Origin: Clostridia bacterium
GTDB lineage: Bacteria; Bacillota; UBA994; PWPR01
DNA length: 24,029 nt
NCBI GenBank assembly: GCA_003557085.1
Contig: PWPR01000146.1
Span: forward strand, 1-24,029
Direction: 5' to 3'
In this document: in pieces, positions 15,674-22,108 of the stretch
Layout of the letters: every line of letters begins with the position of its first letter
How positions within the stretch are numbered: position 1 is the stretch's first letter
Notes under the pieces: generated by a model
Told to the model about the DNA's origin: nothing
The model's database searches: none
Seen by the model: only the letters and a program-made list of their open reading frames with translations
Program-made: the position numbers and the translations under genes

Positions 15674-15943
15674 ATGATAATTAATTATGTAGAGCAAGTT
15701 GTAGATAGAGTTTTACCAGACCTGCTAGAAAATTATAATGATGTTTGTAAATGTGAAATATGCCTTGAAGACATGAAAGCATATGCATTAAATAATATTA
15801 AACCATTATACTTTGTTAGAGAGAAAGGAAAGTTATACTCACGTATAAATGAATCGCTAGTTCAATTTAATGCTGACGTGCAAAGTGCAGTAATTCAAGC
15901 AATTGAACGCATAGCAGCAAATCCCAAGCATATAGAAGATTAG
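15674..15943 (+). CDS. comFB: ComFB-family protein
   Basis: This is an 89-residue cytoplasmic protein. The stretch CKCEICLEDMKAYALNNIKP at about residues 25-44 is the ComFB signature (Cys-rich turn, Asp, then ALN and a Pro). Cysteines 25, 27 and 30 could help bind a metal. The family was named from the comF operon of Bacillus subtilis, where it is not needed for competence, and recent work describes family members as cyclic dinucleotide receptors. Its place right behind the flagellins suggests a role in motility control, which is inference. AAGGAA (15660-15665) precedes the ATG by eight bases; no clear promoter is seen upstream. Confidence 0.85.
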   Translation: MIINYVEQVVDRVLPDLLENYNDVCKCEICLEDMKAYALNNIKPLYFVREKGKLYSRINESLVQFNADVQSAVIQAIERIAANPKHIED

Positions 15944-15966
15944 TTAATTTGAGATGTCTTCTAATC

Positions 15967-15992
15967 ATGAGCTAGATTCCTGCTCATTATTC
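15967..15992 (+). terminator. Possible terminator after comFB
   Basis: ATGAGC (15967-15972) and GCTCAT (15982-15987) form a short perfect stem with a nine-base loop, followed by A/T-rich sequence without a clean T-run. It is weak on its own. The rest of the gap up to 16190 holds only an 8-bp inverted repeat (16045-16052 and 16072-16079) of unknown meaning. Confidence 0.4.
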
Positions 15993-16171
15993 AAAGTATT
16001 TTTATAGCTTAAAAAGTAACAGAAAGAAGTAAATGAATACTAAACATGATTTGAGTATATGAGAATTGCTTAAATCATGAGTAACATAAAAAAAGTTCTA
16101 TCTCTAAATTAGTTAGCTTTAACAATTAGATAAGCAAATTAAGCTTCAAATGAAATTATGGTGGCTTATGA

Positions 16172-16199
16172 TGTTTTATCAAGCCTTTTATTGTATAAT
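16172..16199 (+). promoter_or_regulatory. Probable sigma-A promoter of the bcp unit
   Basis: TATAAT at 16194-16199 is a perfect -10 element, preceded by TTG and placed 30 bases before the peroxiredoxin start. The -35 region (TGTTTT near 16172-16177) is a poor match. Confidence 0.55.
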
Positions 16200-16228
16200 G
16201 AGAAAAAGACAATAATGGGGGTATTGAT

Positions 16229-16693
16229 ATGTTACCAATAGGTGAAAAAGCAATAGACTTTACATTATCAGATCAAAATGGAGAAAATATTACCTTATCT
16301 AATTTTTTAGGCAAAACAATAGTTCTATATTTCTATCCAAAGGACAATACATCAGGATGCACCAAACAAGCATGTGCTTTTCGAGATGTCTATGATGAAA
16401 TTTTAGACAGAGGAGGAGTAGTTATTGGTGTAAGTCCAGATGGTGAGAAATCACATTTTAATTTTTCAACTAAACACGATTTGCCATTTCATATATTATC
16501 AGATGAAGATCATAAAATAGCGGAGTCGTATGGTGCTTGGGGTCTTAAAAAAATGTATGGCAGGGAGTATGAAGGAATTATTAGGACTACTTATATTATT
16601 GATAAAGACTTTAGCATAGCTAAGGTATTCCCAAAAGTAAGAGTTAAAGATCATGAGCAAAAAATACTAGAAGCTATCAATGAACTTGAGTAG
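16229..16693 (+). CDS. bcp: Thiol peroxidase of the Bcp/PrxQ family
   Basis: This 154-residue cytoplasmic peroxiredoxin reduces hydrogen peroxide and organic hydroperoxides at the expense of thioredoxin. The active-site stretch YFYPKDNTSGCTKQACAFRD holds the peroxidatic Cys44 and, five residues on, the resolving Cys49, the layout of the atypical two-cysteine PrxQ group. Thr41 of the catalytic motif is present. The C-terminal half (ILSDEDHKIAESYGAWG, then RTTYIIDKD) is also typical. GGGGG (16217-16221) precedes the ATG. The next gene begins 10 bases after its stop, so the three genes to 18388 are probably one operon. Confidence 0.95.
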   Translation: MLPIGEKAIDFTLSDQNGENITLSNFLGKTIVLYFYPKDNTSGCTKQACAFRDVYDEILDRGGVVIGVSPDGEKSHFNFSTKHDLPFHILSDEDHKIAESYGAWGLKKMYGREYEGIIRTTYIIDKDFSIAKVFPKVRVKDHEQKILEAINELE

Positions 16694-16703
16694 GGGGAGT
16701 TTT

Positions 16704-17552
16704 ATGTCAATATTTGTGCGCCAAGCTAAGAAGTCTGATAGAGAAAAAGCAGTTTATGTTGAAGGCCAATCAACTCCTAATTTAAGATATTTAGATAGAA
16801 TGTGGGATGATTTCACAGAAAGCATAGACGAACCACTTTTTATAGCATTTTATGAAGGTGAAATGGCTGGAGTTGGCAAACTTTCTTTATTATATGATGG
16901 CTCAGCTTGGTTAGAGACACTGAGAGTTGATAAGAAGTTTCAAGGAAAAGGTATAGGCAAAGCTATATATAACGCATATTTAGAACATGCCAGGAAACAT
17001 GGTATCAAAGAGCTAAGGATGTACACAAACTATAAGAATGCAGCCAGTGAAGGGCTGGCTAAGCGATATGGGTTTAGACTAGCAGGACAATATAGCGGAG
17101 CAGACTTAATAATGGATAACTTTAAGATGCCTCAAACTGTGGCAGCATTTGAAAGAATCAATGATAATAAGCTAGCCTATGAATTGTTAAAGCCTTTGGG
17201 CAAAAAATGGAATAATCATATGATTTTCAATAGAACTTTTTATCCTTTTAATAAATCGCTTGTTCATGGTTTGACTTCTGATGATACTGTGTATTATCAT
17301 GAAAGTAGTAAAAGCGCCATAGTGTATGGAGCAAGATTTATGCCTGAAAGAGGAATGAATATAGGGATGTATGATGGAGATAGTGACTTGTGTTTAGATT
17401 TTGCCGCATACATGACATTTATTCAAGGTCTTCCAAAGCTTTCTGTAATGTTTCCACCACAACTTGAAAATGTAAGGAGCGCTTTACTCAAAAAAGGTTT
17501 TACAATGCAGTCTGAAGATTGCATCGTAATGGAGAGGTTGTTTAGTAAATGA
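16704..17552 (+). CDS. GNAT-family N-acetyltransferase
   Basis: This is a 282-residue protein. The N-terminal half is a GNAT fold: ETLRVDKKFQGKGIGKAIYN (about residues 71-90) carries the acetyl-CoA-binding Q-x-x-G-x-G motif, followed by ELRMYTNYKNAASEGLAKRYGF, the usual motif B. The C-terminal half (from about 150) is a second, less clear domain, possibly a degenerate GNAT repeat. The substrate cannot be told. I use ATG 16704 because GGGGGAG (16693-16699) lies just before it; the longer frame to 16680 would begin inside the peroxiredoxin gene. It overlaps the following gene by ATGA. Confidence 0.88.
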   Translation: MSIFVRQAKKSDREKAVYVEGQSTPNLRYLDRMWDDFTESIDEPLFIAFYEGEMAGVGKLSLLYDGSAWLETLRVDKKFQGKGIGKAIYNAYLEHARKHGIKELRMYTNYKNAASEGLAKRYGFRLAGQYSGADLIMDNFKMPQTVAAFERINDNKLAYELLKPLGKKWNNHMIFNRTFYPFNKSLVHGLTSDDTVYYHESSKSAIVYGARFMPERGMNIGMYDGDSDLCLDFAAYMTFIQGLPKLSVMFPPQLENVRSALLKKGFTMQSEDCIVMERLFSK

Positions 17553-18388
17553 TTTTTGACAGTAGTTTTTACAACTTAGTAGTTGACACAAATGAAATTA
17601 ACAAAGATGAGCTCATCCTAACTAGAGGGTATAGTGCTATCCAAACTCATAAGGACCTAACTGGGAACAAGTTTGAGATAAAACAGATTGAGAAAGCTTT
17701 ATTAGGTGTAGATGACAGTGGTTATGGTTTGAAAAACTTAGATAGTAATGTGGAGTTGATCAAGGAACTACATGAGAAACTAGCAGAAGATTTAAGCTGG
17801 ATAGACGAAATTAAGGATGTGTTGTGCGATTATTTTGTTTGTCATACATTAGAAGATATTTATATCTGTCCAGTTATAGGTTATGATATGGGTATAGGTG
17901 TTGAAAATACGGTTGCTATTAATCTTAATACTGAGCTTTATTTAAACTGCTTTAAGGAATGCATATCTGTTATTTTGCATGAAGCAGCTCACGTAGCCTT
18001 TGCTAGAAAGCATAGGATTAATATTAGGCTAAAAAATCTAAATGAAGTTCTAGAATCACTTAACTATTTAATTCAGTATGAAGGTGTTGCTATCTACATA
18101 TCTAAAGTTTATCGAGATAAATACAATCTTGATACAGCTGGAGATATTGTTACAGAAGACACAAAAGTAACAAAGGATGATTATATTGAGCTCATGGAGC
18201 AGTATAAGAAAGCTCAAACTGCAAATAACAAAGAAGAAGCATTGAATTATGGTTTTGTTGAAAAGCGACTTGCACATCCTCTCGGGTTTTATATTGTTAA
18301 TCAATATGCAAATGAAAAAGGAATTGATGGAGTAAAAGAGATAATTTCTATGAATTCACATCAATTTGCAAATAAGTTTTTAAGATAA
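17549..18388 (+). CDS. Unrecognised protein with HExxH metallopeptidase-like motif
   Basis: I do not recognise this 279-residue protein as a named family. It has no signal peptide or membrane segment. HEAAH at residues 144-148 within a hydrophobic helix (CISVILHEAAHVAFARKH) has the form of a zinc-binding site. Glu178 in a YEGVAIYISK helix, 30 residues on, could be the third ligand, as in gluzincin-type peptidases. Its start overlaps the stop of the acetyltransferase gene (ATGA, 17549-17552), so the two are probably translated together. A role as a cytoplasmic peptidase is inference from the motif alone. Confidence 0.75.
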   Translation: MIFDSSFYNLVVDTNEINKDELILTRGYSAIQTHKDLTGNKFEIKQIEKALLGVDDSGYGLKNLDSNVELIKELHEKLAEDLSWIDEIKDVLCDYFVCHTLEDIYICPVIGYDMGIGVENTVAINLNTELYLNCFKECISVILHEAAHVAFARKHRINIRLKNLNEVLESLNYLIQYEGVAIYISKVYRDKYNLDTAGDIVTEDTKVTKDDYIELMEQYKKAQTANNKEEALNYGFVEKRLAHPLGFYIVNQYANEKGIDGVKEIISMNSHQFANKFLR

Positions 18389-18390
18389 TA

Positions 18391-18428
18391 AAATCTCCTC
18401 AGCTTATATTAAGCAGAGGAGATTTTTT
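18391..18428. terminator. Two-way terminator between the HExxH gene and trpB
   Basis: AAATCTCCTC (18391-18400) pairs with GAGGAGATTT (18416-18425), and GCTTA with TAAGC inside, around a three-base loop. T-runs exist on both strands, so it can end transcription from both sides. It ends two bases before the trpB stop. Confidence 0.92.
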
Positions 18429-18429
18429 A

Positions 18430-19605
18430 TTAAATAATGTTCATTTCTTTCACTTGGATCATATCCTTGTCACCACGACCTGATAGGTTAATAATAATGA
18501 TCTTGTCACTTGATAATGTTTTAGCTAGTTTTATTGCGTAAGCAATTGCGTGAGAGCTCTCTAGAGCAGGTATAATACCTTCTGTTTTTGAAAGCAGTTT
18601 AAATGCTTCAATTGCTTCAATATCTGTAATACTCTCATATTCAGCTCTTTCACTGACTTTATATAGACAATGCTCAGGTCCTACACCTGGATAATCAAGT
18701 CCAGCAGCAATTGAATGTACAGGAAGAGGCTCCCCATTTTCATCTTGCAATGTTAAGCATTTAAAACCATGGATGACTCCAACACTACCTTTAGTCATAG
18801 TTGCTGCATGTTCATCAGTATCTAGTCCCTTACCAGCTGGTTCTACACCGATAATCTTAACTGGGTCACCTCTAAATGGATGGAAAAGTCCAATAGCATT
18901 TGAACCACCACCAACACAAGCTATCAGATAATCTGGCAATTTGCCTTCTGCAGCTAAAATTTGCTCTCTTGCTTCTTTTCCAATTATAGACTGAAACTCT
19001 CTTACCATAATGGGGAAAGGATGAGGTCCTACAGCTGAGCCAAGGAGATAAAAAGTATTTTCTGCATTCTGCACAAAATCAACTAAAGCTGCATCCACTG
19101 CATCTTTAAGTGTCTTTTTCCCTGTAGTTGCTGGCACTACCTTGGCACCTAAAAGTCTCATTTTGAACACATTTAAGCTTTGTCTTTTCATATCAACTTC
19201 ACCCATGTAGATAGTGCAATCCATATTAAACAAAGCACAGACAGTTGCTGTAGCAACTCCATGCTGACCAGCTCCTGTTTCTGCTATAATTCTTTTCTTA
19301 CCCATTCTTTTTGCTAAAAGAGCCTGTCCAATTGTATTATTTATTTTATGAGCACCTGTGTGATTAAGATCTTCTCTTTTAAGATATATCTTAGCCCCAC
19401 CAACTTCCTCTGTTAAGTTATTAGCAAAATATAGTGGATTAGCTCTACCAATATATTGTTCTTGAAAGTACTTAAGTTCTGCTAAGAACTCATCATCTTT
19501 GATGTATTTATTAAAAGCGTCCTCCAGTTCATTCAATACGGTTTGTAAGTTTTCAGGAACAAAAGCTCCACCAAATTCTCCAAAGTATCCATTAAATTTT
19601 TCCAT
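18430..19605 (-). CDS. trpB: Tryptophan synthase beta chain
   Basis: TrpB is a pyridoxal-phosphate enzyme that joins indole and serine to make tryptophan. The 391-residue product opens with NGYFGEFGGAFVPENLQTVL. It has the cofactor lysine in HKINNTIGQA (about residue 86) and ETGAGQHGVATA (about 108-119), and it ends with the glycine-rich GRGDKDM. This is the TrpB1 type that normally works with TrpA. No trpA or other trp gene is present next to it. AAAGGA lies nine bases before the ATG. A tryptophan-type T-box lies upstream at 19710-19985. Confidence 0.96.
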   Translation of the reverse strand: MEKFNGYFGEFGGAFVPENLQTVLNELEDAFNKYIKDDEFLAELKYFQEQYIGRANPLYFANNLTEEVGGAKIYLKREDLNHTGAHKINNTIGQALLAKRMGKKRIIAETGAGQHGVATATVCALFNMDCTIYMGEVDMKRQSLNVFKMRLLGAKVVPATTGKKTLKDAVDAALVDFVQNAENTFYLLGSAVGPHPFPIMVREFQSIIGKEAREQILAAEGKLPDYLIACVGGGSNAIGLFHPFRGDPVKIIGVEPAGKGLDTDEHAATMTKGSVGVIHGFKCLTLQDENGEPLPVHSIAAGLDYPGVGPEHCLYKVSERAEYESITDIEAIEAFKLLSKTEGIIPALESSHAIAYAIKLAKTLSSDKIIIINLSGRGDKDMIQVKEMNII

Positions 19606-19670
19606 TTTTTATTTTCCTTTCTTAATAGCCTAATTTTAAGTTTTCTAGTGTCACATCTTAAATTTCAAGT

Positions 19671-19700
19671 TCAGGTTTTAAACATTAGACTATCCTCCTC
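19671..19700 (-). other. Four-codon reading frame with a very strong ribosome site between T-box and trpB
   Basis: On the - strand GAGGAGG (19700-19694) lies eight bases before ATG (19685-19683), which is followed by TTT AAA ACC and then TGA. This is a better initiation site than that of trpB itself. It could be the remnant start of a lost first gene of the operon, or a tiny upstream frame that affects trpB translation. Confidence 0.5.
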
Positions 19701-19709
19701 TTTAAATAT

Positions 19710-19985
19710 AAAAAGCCCTCCATCACAAATGTGATAGAGGGCGTATTAACGCGGTGCCACCTCATAATTACTTAATTAATAGTATCTCTTTTCAAATACA
19801 GATATGCTTATCGATATTTTATCCATTTAACGCTGGAAGACGTGTCGCTTACTTATATTTCAGCTTCAACTCATGAGCCCATTCATTTCTATTCCAAATA
19901 TCAAGCTTTCACCAAAATGCTTAACTCTCTAAAGATGAAATTACGAAACTACTATTCTCAATCTAAGATTTTTCAATATTGAGTT
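19710..19985 (-). promoter_or_regulatory. T-box leader, tryptophan type, controlling trpB
   Basis: On the - strand the conserved T-box sequence GGTGGCACCGCG lies at 19761-19750. It is followed by a terminator whose stem pairs GCCCTC with GAGGGC (19742-19737 with 19720-19715) and ends in a run of five T. Upstream is the Stem I region with AGAGAGTTAAG and a GGTGAAAG element. GAA-TGG-G at about 19884-19878 gives a likely specifier codon TGG (19881-19879), which fits tryptophan and the gene downstream. Uncharged tRNA-Trp would bind and stop early termination. The specifier is inferred by position; the T-box itself is clear. Confidence 0.93.
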
Positions 19986-19991
19986 TTTAGG

Positions 19992-20020
19992 ATTATATCC
20001 TGATAAAGTATAAAAGTCAA
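19992..20020 (-). promoter_or_regulatory. Sigma-A promoter of the trpB T-box transcript
   Basis: On the - strand TTGACT (20020-20015), a 17-base spacer and a perfect TATAAT (19997-19992) stand in front of the T-box. The -35 element lies only three bases after the apparent ancestral mgtE stop. Confidence 0.88.
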
Positions 20021-20023
20021 GCC

Positions 20024-21399
20024 TTAAAGCAAGTTACTCAAGAAAAGACTTACTAAAGCAAAGTATATAGTCAAGCCAGTAATGTCCTTAATAGTTGTAA
20101 TTATTGGGTCAGATCCTGCCGCTTAATCAAATCCAAACTTGACTAAAAAATAGGGTGTTGCAAACCCTAGTGCGGTAGCAACAGTCATAGTAATAGCTAA
20201 AGATAGGCCAACTGCAACACTTAGGCCCAGTAATCCTTGCCAAAAGTAAGCAATTATACCTGTACCAATTCCCACAAAAGTTCCCATACTCATTCCAACA
20301 AGCAGTTCTTTAAAGAAATGCTTGGTAAATCTCTTTTGATCAATATGCCCTAAAACTAAAGCTCTAGCGAAGATAGTAGAAGACTGTGTACCTGCATTAC
20401 CACCCATGTCCATAATAACAGGGACAAAGATTGCAGTTGCAACTATTGCCTCTAAAGTTTCTTCAAAAGCTCCAATAATTCCTCCAGCTAGAAGCCCACC
20501 AATCATAGTTAAGACTAGAAAAGGTAATCTTACTCTCCAGATTGAAAAAATTGATCCATTAACTAAGATATCACTTCTACTTGCTTCTTTTTTATTTAGT
20601 TCTACCAAACCAGCTTTATCATAAATATCTTCTGTTGTTTCTTCTTCTATAACATCCATAGCATCATCAAAAGTAATGATACCAACCAGTCTATTCTCGC
20701 TATCCACTACTGGTATTGTTAGAAAATCTAAGTCTGAAGTAATTGTGCTGCTTCTTCTTGATCACAGCTCGTTGTCACAGAAATTACAGGAGAAGTCATT
20801 ACCTCTGCTAATTGTGCACCATCACTAGCTTCATTAGCAAAGAATAAGTCGCGTAGTGATAAAACTCCTACTAGTTTTCTGGTCTCATCTGTTACATATA
20901 TATTGTAAATAGTTTCTTTTTCTCTACCAATCTTTATAATCTCTCTGACAGTTTCCTTAACTGTGGTTTTCTGAGGAAAGCTGATGTATTCAGTAGTCAT
21001 AATTCTGCCAGCTGTTTCAGTCTCATAGCCTAAAATAAGGTCGGTCTCTTTTCTTTTATCAGCAGGAATGCTATCTAGTATTTTTTTAGCTACTTTAGCA
21101 GGCATCTCATCAAGGAGAGCTACCCTGTCATCAGGAGCTAGCTCACTAATATAATTGATAACTTGCTCTTCATTAAAAGAATCTACTAAAGTATGTTGCA
21201 AATCAGTTTCAAGGGACTCAAAAACCATTAGAGCTGTGTCCTTATCAAGCATCCTGAAGATAATGACTGCATCTTCTATTGTAAAGTCACTGAGAATTTC
21301 TAAAATTTCGATTACAGATAATTGAGCTAGGATTTCTTTAATAGACTCATGATCTCTATTTCTGAGGTGAGTCCATAATGTAGTAGTAATTTTTGCCAT
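20024..21399 (-). pseudogene. mgtE: Magnesium transporter MgtE, frameshifted and with an in-frame stop
   Basis: MgtE is a dimeric Mg2+ channel with a cytoplasmic N domain, two CBS domains and five membrane helices. The N-terminal part (21399-20728, 223 residues) holds the N domain and first CBS domain. It goes off frame in a TAG just after DQEEAAQLLQ. From about 20731 a second frame continues DFLTIPVVDSENRLVGIITF and the membrane domain (GGLLAGGIIG, MDMGGNAGTQSS). One base is missing near 20728-20736. This frame meets TAA at 20125-20123, exactly where the family has Pro in GxDPA. In the same frame AAGSDPIITTIKDITGLTIY, then FALVSLFL runs on to TAA at 20026-20024. The lost last helix holds the pore Asp of the family. 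The ATG has GGAGGT six bases before it. Confidence 0.9.
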
Positions 21400-21484
21400 G
21401 ATAATACCTCCATATTAAGTTGTTCTAGATTCAATATACAACTCCAACTATCGTCCATTAGGGTTCTCACCACCTTTCTAAAAT

Positions 21485-21712
21485 AAAAAATCGACTCCGA
21501 GGAGTCGATAAATACACAAAGTATTAGAGCTTTTTATAGCTCAATTTATTCTCCTCGTCTGAGTTTTAGCACTAAGCGACGTAGATTCAAATTTAAATCA
21601 GCTACGTTAAACATACCTTAATCCGATAATGTCTTTTATACCCATTGGCGTCTCTCGACATTTTTGGGCAGTAGCCTGTGTTCACTTAGGAGCCTCACCT
21701 AACAAGCATATT
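21485..21712 (-). promoter_or_regulatory. M-box magnesium riboswitch upstream of mgtE
   Basis: On the - strand the sequence GTTAGGTGAGGCTCCTA, then GCTACTGCCCAAAAATGTCG and GACGCCAATGGG are the hallmarks of the M-box (ykoK leader). The region ends in a terminator with stem TCGACTCC / GGAGTCGA (21508-21491) and six T. High Mg2+ would favour termination. Most of the gap between mgtE and the next promoter is this element; an open frame across it on the + strand (21629-21826) is a shadow. Confidence 0.95.
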
Positions 21713-21725
21713 AAGTCCGTTAAGT

Positions 21726-21754
21726 ATGATACTAAGAAAGTAAAGAGCTGTCAA
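21726..21754 (-). promoter_or_regulatory. Sigma-A promoter of the mgtE M-box transcript
   Basis: On the - strand a perfect TTGACA (21754-21749), a 17-base spacer and TATCAT (21731-21726) lie just before the M-box. Confidence 0.85.
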
Positions 21755-21830
21755 GGGGTAGTTAAATTTTTTGTTTATATTGCAGATAAGACATTAATAT
21801 GGTACGCTACATATGATGAAAACTGAATAG

Positions 21831-22083
21831 TACATACTATGTTTAACAGAGATGTTAATCAGGGAATTTGGTGAAAATCCAAAACGGGCCCGCCACTGTG
21901 ATAGGGAGCCTTTTTTACAATCCACTGTAATTATTTATGGGAAGGGTAAGAAAGGTGATGATCTTTAGTCAGGATACCTAGAGTAGTATGTAAATATTTA
22001 GCTGACGTGGTAGAGGCTAAGATATTATTTGAAGCAGAAGCTTTAAATTAAATATCTTGCTACACCCGTGAGGGTGTTTTTTT
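21831..22083 (+). promoter_or_regulatory. Cobalamin (B12) riboswitch with terminator
   Basis: The conserved core is present: GGGAATTTGGTGAAAATCC, CGGGCCCGCCACTGTGATAG and the B12 box AGTCAGGATACCT. Closing stem P1 pairs TACATACTA (21831-21839) with TAGTATGTA (21984-21992). AAGATATT and AATATCTT (22019-22026, 22051-22058) can pair in the expression platform, followed by the terminator ACACCC-GTGA-GGGTGT (22062-22077) and seven T. Adenosylcobalamin or a relative would favour termination and so lower expression of the gene at 22109. A promoter is likely near TTGTTT (21771-21776) and TAATAT (21795-21800), but the match is poor. Confidence 0.95.
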
Positions 22084-22108
22084 ATTAGATAAGAAAGAGG
22101 TAGCAAGA

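Noticed and set aside
16045..16079. 8-bp inverted repeat (CATGATTT / AAATCATG) in the comFB-bcp gap
   Set aside because: The loop is 19 bases, the stem is A/T-rich, no T-run follows and no promoter overlaps it. It is expected by chance in such DNA.
21629..21826. 65-codon + strand reading frame
   Set aside because: It lies across the M-box and its promoter on the other strand and has no ribosome site; the protein looks random.
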